DNA of 64,000 nucleotides from Setaria digitata. Taxonomy: Eukaryota > Nematoda > Chromadorea > Rhabditida > Setariidae. The DNA is taken from positions 46,581 through 110,580 of the forward strand of contig RCAB01000189.1 in assembly GCA_003640385.1 (NCBI GenBank), read 5' to 3'. Below, piece by piece: positions 41,401-57,100 of this stretch. The notes beneath the pieces were generated by a model. That model had not been told where the DNA came from. It saw only the letters and a program-made list of their open reading frames with translations, and ran no database searches. Positions within the stretch are counted from its first letter, which is position 1; each line of letters starts with the position of its first letter. The position numbers and the translations under genes are program-made.

Positions 41401-43184
41401 ACGTATTATCAATGGCTTACTTTAAGTTTGGACATAAATTCAAGCCGCAAAATTCGTTCGCTTCTTCGGAAATGAAGAAAAATGAGCAATAATAACATGA
41501 AAAGACCACTTAATAATTCCCATTCTACATTGTAAGCCCTTAAAAATAATTGAGGAAAAAGGTGAGTTTAATTAGGTTAACAATATAATTTATTAGTTTG
41601 ATTGTGTTGTCAATATAATTAATTAATATAATGATAAGCTTCACAAGGGTAATTTTTTCAATAAAAATCTGAAAAAAAAAATAGTAAAATTCACAGTTTA
41701 ATCCTATTTTTTGCAAATATAAACGTTTTGAAAGTGCTTATTTTGTATTTTAAATTGTTCATCATCAGAGTACAAAGAAAAGTAAACCTTAAGCTTTAAA
41801 TTAAACTGATTTTAATTTTTGCATTCTTTTTTCAAACACCAAATATCATTTGTAAATTCATAATTTATGTAAGCTTATTTAAATATTTTTTAATGATCCT
41901 ATAAAATTCGCTCAAATTTCGGGAAAATCTTTATACCTATTAAGAGAAACAATCTCTTCATTTTTCGAAAAGTTTCCATTTATTTCAACAAAAATAAAGC
42001 AATAAAAAAAAGGAAGTTCCACAGTTTCCTTCTTCCACTTTAAACTCGTAAAATTTCGAAAATTTTTTTCCAAAAACCAAAGTGCTCTCACTTGATGCAA
42101 TTTCGTTTTCTTTTGGATGTAAAAAAACGAAAAAAGAAAGTTAGTGAAAAAAATTGGAAAATTTTCGAAATTCGATTTTATTTTACAATTTCCTTTTTTA
42201 TGCAAAAAATTGCAAATGTTTATTTTATGTGCTAAAAAAATATTTGCTACTCGTTTTTAACAAATCATTTTTAGCGCATATTTACAATGCATTTATGAAA
42301 CTTTCACTAGTATCTTATCTTCATTGTAAAATATCAATTTTTTCTTTTTTTTTTTTCCAAAATAATTTTTCCATTTAAAAATTTCTAATTTCTAATTCTA
42401 ATCGATCAAAATGATTCATTTATTTATGATTGCATCGCTAAATTTCATAGAATTAGCAAAAAAATTAGAAATATTTAAAAGGAAAAATAGCTTAAACTTT
42501 CAAATAAAATCTTTTTTTTCTGATTTCTATTAAGATATAGCAATCAGTTTTGCTGTGTAATAATTAGATACATTTCCCTGATTCCGACAAGAATGTGAAT
42601 TTAATCTGAAGTAGAAAAAATATCACTCTCTTTCCTTTCTCAGTTAAAATAAAAAGAAAAATTTAGTTCTAGCTCCGTTAGATAACAAATTTCTGAAAGT
42701 GAAAAAAAAAAAGAAACTAAAATTGAGCATAATAAAATATGAGAAGTTCAAGTGCAATTAGTAAAATTTAATTTTTTTTTTTCACAAACTATTGCTAAAA
42801 TTAAATTTATGGCATTTCCTCAAAGAAAGAGAGGAGGACAAAGCCCTTCACTATTATTACTTCGTTTTTTTTTTTTTTCTCCAAGAAACAAAATTGTTTC
42901 GAAAAAAAGAAAGAAAGAAGGAAAGGTATAAATTATTTGAGTATGCCGAGACTGTGATGATTCTCTAATCACTCCAATTTATTTGTTCAAAAAGAAAAAG
43001 AAAAAAGTTGTAAATTAAAAATTCTATCGAAAAACCAAACAGATGCAATAATTTGTACTGTCCATCTCTTCTAAGCAAATTGTATCATTAATTTTTTAAG
43101 TTACGCTTTTTTTAAATTTGAAAAATCTTCACAGTTTAACAAGCAAATTTGAAACATTTTTCCACTCTATTTTATTTCATTTTT

Positions 43185-43223
<39 letters not shown>

Positions 43224-46200
43224 ATATTGGTGAAAATTTGTCTTTTGAAGTTAAAAATTTTTCAATTTAAAGCTTTTTTTTTGAGAGCGTTTTTGTTTGA
43301 ATTAAAAAAAACGAGCAATTAGTTTAGTTGAGAATTAATCATTTGTAAAATTGTTATGTCCAAAAAACCCAATGTAAAATTAAAGAAACATTATGAAATG
43401 AAAATTTTAATAATGAGCACTTTAAATTTCTCAATAATTAACGACTTTTCTTATCTTTAAGAAAAAAAAATTGCTAACGTAGCAAACTGCGCGTAATTGG
43501 CGTAAAGCATCGGATGAGTTAAGAACATATGGCAAGAATAAAGCGCAAATGCAATTAACAGTGCGCCAAATAATACCAGTGACGGAAAACGCACGAACAC
43601 GGACGTAGTAAACATCCAAAAAGCACAATTAAGTTGAGAAAAATGTATGATACTACATTCATCTAACGATGTCAAATTCGAATGTTGTGGACAGGAAAAC
43701 TGCAATGATATGATAAGAAAGAAATCAGTGAAACGAAATTCTGAATGAAACTGAAACAGGCGAAAATTTTAATTCCATTAAGATTGCAGCTATAAAAAAA
43801 GAGGTAATATATTCCTACTCAAAAACTGAATTAAAACAAAGAACAAAGAAGCAAAAAGAAATCCCCAAACTTGCAACTAGTTCAAACTTTATTTCGAACT
43901 TTTTCATTTTTGACGTATTTTAAAGAAATATTTCAATGAAAACTCAATTTCAACATTCACTACTAATCGGTATCCAGCGCTGGATTGCTTTTCAAATCAT
44001 TGTTGTTAATTAAAGGGAAAAAAAACAAACTGCATTTACGATGCCACAAATGAATAAAAGTGATATGATTAATAAAATGATAATTGTATGACCAATAGCA
44101 GTTCGTGTTATAAATTGACAAAAATTCTGCAGAAATGCTTAGCTTAATTGTTGATAATTGAGATTTTCAAGAGAAAAAAAAAAAGGTTTTAATAGACAAG
44201 AAAGTTTATAATTGACGATTATTTTTTTTCATCAAAATCAGTTAATATCAGATATCAGTAAAATGATTTGTCACTGTTGAGATGTAACAACATTATTATT
44301 CCCATGATAACTTAATACTTTTCTCTTTCTTTAAATATAACTTATGTAATTCCTTCAATGTTCTAAATTATCAATCTACTACTAATGCCATAATTGTGAG
44401 AAGTTTTGAAATTTGCTTGCAATGGTTTTTTAGCGAAAAAAAAAATCAAACAAACCGTTTCCTAAGTTTCTTTTTTGTTAATTAACAGTCATTATACTTT
44501 TTAACAACAAACATACTTGGAAGAAGTTTGCATAAAGTGTAAGCAATATCATAAAAATGATAGCCAATGATATGATAATCATGATAAGAGTTGAAATTTG
44601 CCTAAAATAATATTATTATTTCATCGATTAAATTAATTATTGTAGTGGCGGCATTTCAATAATATTCTAATAATTAACCTCGGTAAGATTAAGACATGAT
44701 AGATGCCATAAATGACTAGAAAAAATATGCATATAGCCAGTGCTGGTACAAACCACTGATCAAATTGCACTTGGTACTGAAATTAGAAATTATTTATTGC
44801 CACTAAGTTCATTTATTCAAAGGGGAGATGTGGGAAATATAATGAATTAAATAATTTGAATTCTAATTATGCATTTCAAAAAATCTCACTTATATTTTTG
44901 TTTTATGACAGAGATTAATCATAATAAAATTTGCAGTTAATTAGCATTACGAAAATGTGTAATCAACTGAGTACAGTAAATTAAATTAAATGAAATTAGA
45001 TTTAAAAAAGAGAAGTATGACTTTTACAAGTTTTCTTTAATATATCATTTAAAAAAAATTTTTTTAAACGAACTGCTTTTTCCAGTTGTTGACTTCGAAA
45101 GTACAACAAATAATCATGCATCATACTTCGACCAGTACTATCCTTATCAGTACATTTTTTTCCACTCATTAATGCCAATTTATCAGTTCGCCTTTAACGA
45201 ATAATTAGTTTTTTATCATGGACTAAATTAAAATTATTTGGTAAAACTACAGAATTGATAAGATTTTAAAATTAAAATTTGATATGATGACATTACGAAT
45301 GGATAACAAAAACAAACTTTTTCCTTCGTCCACCCATTGCAGCATTATTTTTGAGCAAAGTATCATTAGCTGATGATATTGTTTGTAACAGTCTATTAAT
45401 TGCTTGTGGTACCGTAACTAATGAAAATCTTTTCAAATTAGGAAACAATATTGATGATGGCAGATTGCTACCACCGTAGTAATGATGTTGTTCATTAGCA
45501 ACACGCCAAAGTTGTCCACATTTTTCAAATCGAAAATTATTTTCAGCTTGATGTTTCGCTGCTTCTGCTATGTAAATTCCACTATAAGAAAAATGATTTT
45601 TTCTTTATTTCGTTTCAAATTTTGTTTATTAGGAAGAAGAAAAAAAAGGAAGAGAAAATAATGATAATTCTAATCATAGCGATATGAGCTAAACCGTGTA
45701 CATTACAAATCAGCTAATTAAATTAAACTAAATTGCATACGAGAAGGATAGAATTGTAACACGTGATTGGCGGAAAATTTACCTTTCCGGTGCGATACGC
45801 TCGATATTAATTGCTTCCTCGATTGGATAACCGATTGCATCATAATGCCACTTCGTTAAACCGAATATTCCGCATGAAACGGAGCCGCATTCAATTCCGC
45901 AGCGTAATTGTAAATCCACAGTTGTTGCATCACAAAAACTTCTAGAAGAAAGAAGAAAAATTTAAGTGAAATTTATCAGCAATCAATAATTATCACTAGA
46001 TTCAACATGGTGGTTCAACAAATCAACTGATAAGTGATAACCTGATAAGTGTTTGCAAATCACATGCAAAAGCAATTGCATTTTTGAGATGATCATCTCG
46101 AGCTGCCGGTATACCCGAAATTACCAAAATACCATCTGATTGCAATCGAATGCAACCACATTTCTGTAATAAATTTAATTAATTAATTAAGCTACTGATA

Positions 46201-49200
46201 CAACAATAATAGAAATTAGTTTTTCTTTTTTTTTTTCTATTTTTATTTTTACATATTTCTTCCTTTGCTACAATGTCATTAGTTCAATTAATTAGCATTC
46301 ATCATTCAAATAATTCAATTTTTTCCTTTTTTGTCTGGTTATTTGTTTTGCAGTTTTATCAATTTAATTAATTATTCAACACTTAATGTTCGCTTTAAGT
46401 ACATACATGAGCGAGTGATTATCATTTGTAATTAATTGTGTCAAAGTGACATTTTCTTTTCTTTAAAGTGTTCAAACTTATTGTTATTTTTTTAATTTCT
46501 TCACCAAATTGCACTATTTTCAACGTAAAAACATAGGAATTATTTTGTAGAACACTTTAATACCATTGTAGAAAATAATAATTTTTAGATGTTTGCAGGA
46601 TGAAAAACAGTATATTTTAAAAATTTGTAATTTTCGGAACTTTAATTAGTCCGTAAAATTATTGAGTTAATGGAATTCTTCGTTATTTGTTATTATTCTT
46701 AGAATATTTCGAATACTGAAGTGAAGAAATTTTTGCCCAAACAAAGTGTTTGATTCATTTCAACGCATAGTTCACCCCTTCTTTTTTTGAAAATTTTTCG
46801 TTTTATTATCTTTAAACAAAGAAACTCATTCATTGAATAATTATTTTACGCTTAAAGGAATAATTGTTTATTGTAAACAGTAGACTGGAATGAATAAAAT
46901 GTTAAAGAGAGACGAATTCAAAGGTAAATTACCGATACATTTATGTATTATGTGAAATTGGCATAAATTTCTTTTCGTAAAGGTGTTAAATCTTTTCTCT
47001 TTTTATTTCGTTAAATTACAAAAAAAAAAAAAAAAAAACGAAATTTATTTCTTTTTATTACTTTTTTCGTCGTTTGTTAATGGAAAAAAAAAAGATACAA
47101 AATTGTAAAAACTGTATAAAAAATGTTAAAAAAAAATGAAATAAAAAATTGGAATTTTTTTCGTCATTTTGATAAATGATGAAACCGTTATAATCAAGTT
47201 ATATTAATTTATGGTAAAAATAAAATGATATTTTGTAGTTATCATTTCGACTTCCACAATAGTTCCTGTCCTTTAATAAATAAGTGTCACTACTTTATTG
47301 CTGTTTCATCACCGTCTCTTAATTAATTAAATCATTTCCATTCTGCTCATATCGTACATCACTGTCATCAGAGGTGTAAATTCACACTTTTTCTTCGTCT
47401 CCCCGATCTATTGATTTGTTTGAAAAATTCAAAACACTTGATGAAATTCGAATTTTTAAAAGACTTTTTAAAAGTAGAACTCATAAATTTCAATTTGCAT
47501 TTTTGTTTTTCATGAAATTACAAGTAACGCCATTAGATGCCTGCTCTAATTAACAATGCATAGATGGCTGAACAATGATTTTAAGTACAACCAATTATTC
47601 AATTACTCATAAAACTAGTTGATTTGCCTGCTTTTTCTTTCTTCTAAATTCGATAAATTTTCAAAATTCAAATCAAACCTAATTTTATGATACTTCAATA
47701 AAAATTCTTTTTAGAAAAATTTCAATTCTAAAAACTAATTTCTTTTTCCACAGCCTAAACTAGTCGATGAATCGCTATCTTTTAATAGCCACCTTCCTCT
47801 TGTTTAAAGAAAAAAAAAAAAAAAAAAAAAAAAAAAAGAAAAAAAATTAGTGAAATTTAAAATTCTTCTAGTGAGTTTGATAAACTCTAGTTGTCACTTT
47901 CGAACTAAAATCTATTTAAAACTTCGAAAAAAGAAAGAAAAGGAAAAGAAAAACTTTCCCTAATTACTTCCTTGTCTTCGAATGTAATTTTTTTCATTCA
48001 ACAGCTGTTATCATCCATAACATTTCTTATCTTCTCGGCATTTTTTTTTACTGTTACTTCGTTACAATTGTTCTTTTTCTTTTCATTTGTGAAATTTTTA
48101 TGGAAAAAAAAATCATTGATCGGAGTAAATTTTTTTTTTTTGATCATTACCACTCTGATAATGTTTGAAAAGGAAATCAAATTCAAATTTTGCATAATAT
48201 TTGAATTTTTTTCTTTAGAATGAAGCAACTTATAAATATATAACAACAATTAGTCAAATAATTAATCCTTTTTATTATTAGTTTACAGTTTATCAAAGTT
48301 AATTGGTAAAGAGAAAAAAGGAAGCAAAAAATAAAACAGTTTGTAATTAGCCTTAATTTTCATTTTCGTTTTGTATAAAAACAAAAATAAAAAAGAAAAG
48401 GAAGGGCAAAAAAACAAAGACGAGAAAAAATATAGTGATAAAGTTGAAAAGGTTCTAACTTCACTTTAATTGTTTTTTTTGCCGAAACTTGTATATTTAC
48501 TTATTTTTGAGCAAATAACTAACTATCCAGGTGCGTTGATTTGAGGAATAAAATCGTTGGAGATAATATTCAGGAGATCTATGTAATAGTACTTGACTTA
48601 ATTGCAGTAATAAAAATTAATTAGCTATGAGGTGTGTGCAAGCAATGTACGAGTAGTATGCTTATATGTTTGGATTTCATATTTCACTACTCACAATTTT
48701 ATATAATTCATTTTAAGTACTGCAATAGTTACAGGATGACAGAATTGCTGTACAGTTATATAAAACTTGTCCAGGATCTAAAGTCATTAAATATTGGACG
48801 ATTACTACCGTTCAGCAGAATTTATTATACAAAAAACATTTTGTAAATTAATTTTTCATTCTTTTGAATTCATCTAGAAAAAGAAAAGCAATCATTACAT
48901 TGTAGCAAGAATTGAAATAATAAACGATAAATTAGTTAATTTGATTTAATTTAATGGGAAAACAAATTAAACGTAATATTTGGTTTAATTTTCTTTTAAT
49001 AATTAAAGGAAATTGGCGAAGAGAATAAATGAATTTTACTGCGATAATTTGATCAATTCGAGCATTAAATTCATTCAATAGAAGTGCCGAATCTTGTGCA
49101 CTACAGCATGATAAGATATCCTCCAAGCCAACCAATCGACAATAGACAACACTGCAATTTATATCACCAAATAACTTGTCACTGATAATAGTATTATTAT

Positions 49201-52200
49201 TGTTATCATTGAAAAAATATTATTGATAAAGCAATTCCTCTAAAACGGAGGCTAATTTTAATAATTCTCCCCTACAACCTTTTTTTTTTGCTTGAGTAAA
49301 TAAGTTATCAGAGTGGTTTTTCTTTTTTTTTTTTTTTTTCGGAAATATTTCAAATGATAAATGATAATATTAACCTATTATCACTGCCATTTGAAGCAGT
49401 GAAATAACACATCCTCTAAATCAATTTAAAGTTGTTTAAACTTAGAGAAAGAGAAAGAAAAAGAAAAGAAACGAATTACATAAAAAAGTGGATATTGCGT
49501 GAAAAAAATAGCTGAAATTTTTTCAAGATGCTAATAACAATTTTAGTATATCCAAAATTTAATCAGTACACTAATTAGCAGTGGAAAATTTCAATCACTT
49601 TAAAAAAAGAACAATATGAGAGTTTTAAAAATTTGAAGAAATGACAAAAAAAAGAAATGAAAACCTTGTTTGACTATAATGTTCCGTATAAATTGTTGGT
49701 GGTGATTTTGCAAACTGCTGACGAGCAGTATGAACTAAATGTGATGGTACCGCAGTTTGTAGTAAATCCATCTGCAATAAATTAACTGATCGCTTTATTA
49801 GCAAACTGTTTTTTTTTTTTTTTTTTATCAATTTTTGCTACAGTAATCAGCAGCAAATCCATCTGGAATATCATAATTTGCAGCATTTATCAGTAAAGTG
49901 TTACTTTTTTTTTATCAATTTTTCCGACTATTGCACTGATTATTGTTTTTTTTTTTTTTTTCATTCGTCATTTACTTTTCTCATTTTTCCTTCTTTTTTT
50001 TATTTTTCAATCAATAATTTGCAGGTAAATATTATAGTAACCATGCAAAGTATAAAAGTACTTGATAACTTTGTTACTGTTTCTAATAATTTAATAATGA
50101 TTATCAGTTTGTCGCTATTAATAACAATAAAAATATCGGCATATAGAGATATTATTGGTATTAATAAATACACTGACGATATTAATTATTTTATCATTAA
50201 TATTTTACTAATTACTGCTTTTTTCTTTGTCATCATTGGCTGTTCATTTTTCTTTCCTTTTATCTTTTAATTTATAATCCGCAGGTAAATATTACGGAAA
50301 CATAAAAATATTTATGATATCATTATTTTTTGATAACCCTTAATGCATTAATTTCATTGTTATTAATAATAATAATAATNCAAAATTGTGTACAATAAAT
50401 ATTCAATTTAATAATAATAAGTAATATTATTACCATTTATTATTGATACNCATTAAATATTCAATTTAATAATAATAAGTAATATTATTACCATTTATTA
50501 TTGATACGCTGATAATATTAATTATTTTATCAGCAATATGTTCTCATTCATGATAAAATTTAGAATATGATATAATAATATTGGTGGCAACAAAAATTTG
50601 CTACTATGGTAATAATTATAAGTCATTGGGAAATATTTGACAATTCTGATTGATTACCGTATTCTCTCGGGAAAATCGGGAATGAAGACTGGAGAATTGG
50701 AAAAGTGGCTATTGAAGAAGATTTTGCTAAATATTCTTTCTATTCAAGCACTTTTAAACAATCTTATCAAAATGATGCATCAGAAGAAACGAATTATTAA
50801 TGATAGTTTTTAGTAGCTGGATATGATTCCGAAGGATAATATTTAAAATGCAAATAAGCAAAATTTTTTTTTAATCTTTCATCATAGCTTTAATGGAGTA
50901 AATTATTTAATTGCAATTTAATTTAATCAAGTCAGTCAATTTTTTTCTTTTTTTTTTAACCTTATTAATGAATAATAATAATTTTATGCAAAAATTTGAA
51001 TTCATTTCTTTATATGATAACATTGTGAATGCAAAATGTTTTTGATGATTAGATGAACTAAAATTGATATGATGTTAATATTATTTCTCCACTGTTTTAT
51101 TCGATTTTCTTCTAAACGATATCATCGTCATTTTAATAGGAAGTAATTAATTGACACTGAAAGAAAAAAGAAAAAATCCTAGATCTTTAAGATTTCACCT
51201 AATTAAATTCTGATATAATTTCAATCAGCTCATAACTTGCAGCATAAATTTTGCTATACTTCACCTTCCTTTTTTTTTTTTTTTTTTTTTTTATCATAGA
51301 ATTATCAGCAAAATGACTCGTTTCAGACTTTTTTTGATCATTTCAAAAGTAATGGAAAAAAATGAAGTTGCAATTTTTCCGAAACAGTTAAAAGAATGAA
51401 AGATTTTTGAAGCGCTTTTGTAACAAACGGAAGAGGAAAAGACAGCGACGTTATTATGTTAAGCAGAAAACTTTCACAGAAATTGAATTCAATCTTTTCC
51501 AATTTAAAAGTTGATTATCAGTCTGTGATAGATATAAAAAGAAAAAGAATTGCTTTTTTTTTTTTTTTTTAAGAAACGACAACACATAAATACAGAAAAA
51601 GAAGGAAAATTGGTACAAGTGCTTCCAACTAAATGCAAAATTCGTTTTTCTTAATTTTCGGAAAAAAATAACAATCTCGAAACTGTTATTTGAAATCATG
51701 AAATTTGTCGTTTTCAATTTTTACTGCATTGCATTTTTTTCACATTATAAAAACGAAGGAATGAAAATTGCAGAAGTATTAAATAAAATATTTAATATGA
51801 AGAATTACTGAAATTTCATTAAAAACATTTAATACTCAATGAAGCGATCGATTTCACCAATATTCACAATAAAATTAATAAAAAATCGGAAAAAAAGGAA
51901 GAAAAAAGGAATTGAAAAATGAAAATGAAAACTTACAAGCCTTGCATTTTCTTGCATGGCTCGTTCCTCTGCACCAAATGCATTCCTTGCACGCAAAAAT
52001 GCAGCACGGCAAATTTGCTCCCGTATTGAATATGAATAAAACCCGATGAAATGTACCCAACCATGGAAAATTGCTACTGCCAAAAACTGAAATTTCTTCT
52101 TTTCAATTTTTTTCCCGCTTTAGAATATTTTATTAAAAAATTTCAAAAAGAAAAAAAGAAATCATAAAGTAAACAATGTTAAAGTATCAAAATATTAAGC

Positions 52201-54138
52201 GTTTAAAAAATTATAAAATCATAATATTAAAATATCATTTATAACAAATTCTTATACAACAAATAAATTATTGCTCTTGTCAAAACGAATGAAATAACAA
52301 TAAAACATACAAATATTATGAATTAAGTTTAAAGTGAAATAAAATATTGAGGTTAATAATATTTGAAAAAAAAAAAAAATCGTGTAGCAATTAAGTTATT
52401 GCTCTGACCAAGAATCAAGTTTTCCCTCTTCCAATTTATAAAATTTAATTAAAGAATCCATTAAATGATATAAAAAATAAATGATATAAGAAATGTTACT
52501 TAAATGATATAAAAAATAACAAAATATTGCGGTTAAAATATTAAATTGAAAATCGAAATGCTGCTTAAAAATCTTGTAAACAAAATTATTGTTATTGGCT
52601 AAATTTTTTCTCTCGCTAATTTTATAGCTTATGATTAGAAAGTTTTAATAATTTTAATAACAATTCAAGCAATATTAAACTATGACAAATAACTGTTTAT
52701 TGTTACTGAGAAATAAAATTTTCTTATTTCTCAATATTTATTTTAAATTTTTAGAGTGTCCAATAACAACTTTAATGTTACTGAAACTTTGAAGCAATTC
52801 GAAAGTTAATGAATGAAACATTTGTTCATCATTCAATTTTATTTTTATTATTGTTATTCTTAAAAACTTATCGTTGAGCATATGACGCTATGCAACAGAG
52901 TGTCTCTCAAAAAACCAAAAATGTCTGTGGATGTAAACAAAATTTAAAGTTTATTTCATCTATTTATCTTGTTAATTTGAATTGAATCTTAAATGAGTGA
53001 GAATATTTTAACGCCTCTTTTCTCAAAATATTAACAATTTGTTCATATCAAATAATCTTATGATAATGTTTTGAATTGCTAACATAAAATTTCTATTCCG
53101 CGTTCATTTATCCAGACATTCTAGTATAGTTTTTGAAGATACAAAGTTAAAATAATGCGAATAAACTGTGCCAAGAATACATTCTGTCGTCAAATTATAA
53201 GAAATGATTAATCATTTGACTGCCTCCGATTTTATCTTTAACTGAACTAAGTTTACACCAGGTAAAGATTTGAGAAGTTTTTGTCCATTCTGATCAATTT
53301 CTGTCTTTTTCAATCTTATTACTGAAATGAGAAGGAAAAACACATCTGTACATTCATTAACTTCAATATATTTATTCTTTTAAAATTATTATTGCGGTTT
53401 TTATCAGTGCTACATAAATTTTCATCACTTCAGAACACTTCTGTCAATTTATAACATTACAAAAAAAGGATTGATTAGGTAATGATATACGCAAGCGCTT
53501 CAGCTTCTTTCAAAGCAACCCTTCATTACTGTGAATGATAAGTGAATTATTTATCATTAATGATGATAAATCATGTTGAATACCTGGAATGAGAAAGCAA
53601 AAAGTAATATATATCATTTCTTTTCTCTTCCGACTTTATTAATCAATCATCACTCTTTCATGCTTTATCAATAAAAAAAAGAATCGGACAAATTGCAGCA
53701 GAAACTTAAATTTATTTCACTTATTGCTTATCATTGGACTAATTATTCTTTTGCACACAGCGAAAACGATAAAAAAAGCAAATACTTCAATGAATTTTGT
53801 AAATAATTTTTTAATTCATTATGATAATTTATTCAAATGATGAAATTTTTGCCACATAAAAATTTGGTAAAATGTAATTTATAAAAAATTAATTTAATTT
53901 GATTTGATAAAATAAATTATAACAAATGCACTGGCGCCCTTAGAAAGAATTTTTCATTTTATTTCACTACAGAATGCATAAATTTATTTGAGAAAAAGAA
54001 ACGGAAAAGAAAATTATTGGTAAAAGAAATATTTCGAAAAAAAAAAAGAAAAATTGAACAAAACTTTCTGAAAAGAACTTTTAGGGTTCAGAGAAAATTA
54101 AAAACTATATATGTATCTATATCTATCTATCTATATAT

Positions 54139-54176
<38 letters not shown>

Positions 54177-57100
54177 CCTTTACAGAAATCATAATTTTTA
54201 ATGTTATTTCTCAGGCATTCATTCAGCAATATTTATTAGCTATTTTGATAAAAAATAAATAAAACATTCGAAATCATAAATATCTCATAAGTTTCCATTT
54301 CAAATGATATATTTAATACATCATTACAAAAGTTAAAAAAGAAAAAAAGAATATCAATGAGCAAATAAAACCGGTAATTGGGAATTGATAAAATGATTGA
54401 GTCTTTCTTTGCTCGATGCAAATTTTCTTCTCTTTCTCTTCCTTATCAAAATAAATTTTTACAGCACTTATAAATTGTCGCTTTTCCAATTATTAGATAT
54501 TTAAAGTTTCAGTGATTAATTCCAGTTTACTAGATCTTACTAAAATTTAGTTTCAGACCGGACAAATACATAGGAGTATGAAAAAATATTGATGAAATAA
54601 AAATATATGGTGAAAAAGATTCGTATTATAATTATTTTTGTGAAATGAACATAAATAAAGATTTGTGATAATAAATGAATTTAAAAAAACAAAGAAAGGT
54701 TATTGGATAAATAATTACTGATTTTTTTTAGAAAAAATATATAATGCTGAGGTTGATAGTTAGGACAGCAATAATTATGATGATGATTTCTTCATATTTC
54801 AAAAGATTGTAATGAATTCTGTTGAAGATATGCAAATTACATTTTTAAATCTTTATTTATATAATCATTGTCATTATTATAATATTAACACTTTTTTTTA
54901 ATTTGCGACTATAAATTTTCTAATTAGAAATAAGTAAGCAATTAATCAATTAATCTCGTACTAAAATTAAACACTGTTAAAAAGAATGAAAAGTACCTAT
55001 TATGTACATATTATTATACTAAAGCACATATTATGACCTAAAAGCTAATTCGTTTTACTTCAATACTAATTTGCAATTCATAAAATATTTGGAATTGTTC
55101 AAAATTTCAATTTCGGATATACAAGAATATTTCATATTTTGTGTAAAAGAGAAATTTTCTTTTTCAAATCTTCAAGCAATTTCAAAAAGATATTTCAATT
55201 ATTAACACTTGCGTAAATTGGTTGTTTTCATTGTCATCTTTTATCATTTGTTCTACAGTTATTTCCTTTTGATTTACATCGAAATTTCTTTAAAATTATC
55301 ATTTTATTCATTCCTAATTTTAATCACTGGAAATACAAAAAATTAATTGATATGATAAATAATACTTCTTTTTATTTTGCCTATCATAACACTTTCAACA
55401 AGCACATTCACTCATTTATACACTGAAAAAAATTTAAATATCATTCATTCTTCTGGGTAAGTTTTTATTGATGGAGAGAGAGAGAGAGAGAGCAATTTTC
55501 TTCCGTTTCTCATTTCCGTTTCAAACTTTATTCCATTACGGTCTTTCTTTTCCATTTTTTTTGTCATTCCGTCTTCAGTTTTAATTAGTTTCTTACTTTC
55601 TTTGTGTTATTTTAAGTATTAGAGTTTGCAATAATCAATAGTTGCAACATAATAAAACAAAAATAATTTCCCTTCCTTCTTTATCACCATTTTCTTTTAT
55701 ATTCATTTCAATTTGATTTAATGAATATTACATTTGCAGTAATTTAATAATTAATAAATAAGTAAATGAATATAAATGAGCGGAGAAGTTAGTTGAAATG
55801 ACGGCAATGAAATGTGGAAGATATGTATGGGAAGGGGAATGAATTCGTCGCAATTTATCATTTATTTTTATAAATTTCTTCTTATTCTTCCCATTTTTCA
55901 TTTTTAGGAAAAAAGTTTTGTTCGATTTCTTTTTTTATTTGAATTTCCGCTGTGTTTAATTTTATCACTTTTTTTGTCTTTTCCTTTTTTTAGATTCCAT
56001 TAATATGAAATTTCCAATATGATTAATCACTTGTCTGCTTGATAATGATAATGATAACGATAATAATAAATGTATATAATATCGATTATAGCAGTTCATT
56101 TGACATCTAATTTATAGCATTTACAAAGTCTAAAGGTGATAATATAAAATACTTAATTAATGATAATGGAAAAAAGGAAGAACGAAAGAAAAACGCTATG
56201 ATAACAATTACTATTGATAATAATTTGAAATGATAAGTGATAACGGAAAGAATAAACAGGCAGTAAAGAGAAAATAAATAATCATAAATCAAACAGATAC
56301 AAATGATTATTTCAATTTTAATTGCGAAATAAAACTTTAATTTATTTTTGGTCAAAAAGATCAAGTGATAAGAAGTTCGGAACTGATCAAACCAAACACT
56401 TTTTATATAGCAGTCAAAAAAAAAAGAAGGAAAACGGATGTAATTTGTGGTGCTCATTTGTGAATATGTTTAGATTTTTTTTGTTTCAAAAAATTTTAGA
56501 AATGATTTATAAATAAATTATAAGAGGTTTTAATAATTACTAATAAATTATGCCAATAATGAAGCGATTAAGCTTATTGTCGCCAATTAATTATTAAAAG
56601 TAATAAATGAAACAAAAAAAAACTTTTTTGTTACAGTGATGACAATTTGGGAAAAGAAATTTTTAAAACATTTCCAATTTATTCATTAAAGATTTCTATT
56701 TCCAATAACAAATGTGCGTTTAACAGTTGCTTTGCAATGGCAAAAGACGAAATAATGAAATGCGCCATTGTTAATGAAGATTTAAAAGCTAAACTAATGA
56801 TTAATTGAATGCTTTCCCTTCCGCTATATCCCGTAAAATTCACCAGAGCTACTTACTAATAATCATCAAGAAAATTACAGCTTTAAAATTAAATTCAAAT
56901 AAAATTATTAATTTCAAAAGTTCAGAAACAAAAAAATGAACATTAATCAGTACAGTCGTAATAAGCAACTATCACTTTGGTAAAGATAAAGAAAAGAAAC
57001 GTTATTTTAATATAATGATAAAAAAAAGAATTTAAAAGAAAGCATTTTGGCGAATATTTGATCTTATGGGGGAAAGAAAGATAAATATTTGATAATTTAA

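Larger units (their letters stand above)
49772..51936 (-). other. Intron of the cyclase gene, with two N positions
   Basis: The intron separates the ARL/MDLLQ codons. It holds T runs, ATAAT-rich sequence, the duplicated segment around N 50450 and a plus-strand coding-like block at 50654-50800. No cyclase-related sequence was seen in it. Confidence 0.7.

Noticed and set aside
49878..50270. Plus-strand hydrophobic open frame of 130 codons in a cyclase intron
   Set aside because: It is Phe/Ile-rich because the DNA is T-rich, has poly-T runs inside, and lacks a start or splice context.
56107..56457. Minus-strand hydrophobic open frame of 116 codons
   Set aside because: Composition follows local A/T richness; it lies inside the giant cyclase intron and has no domain.
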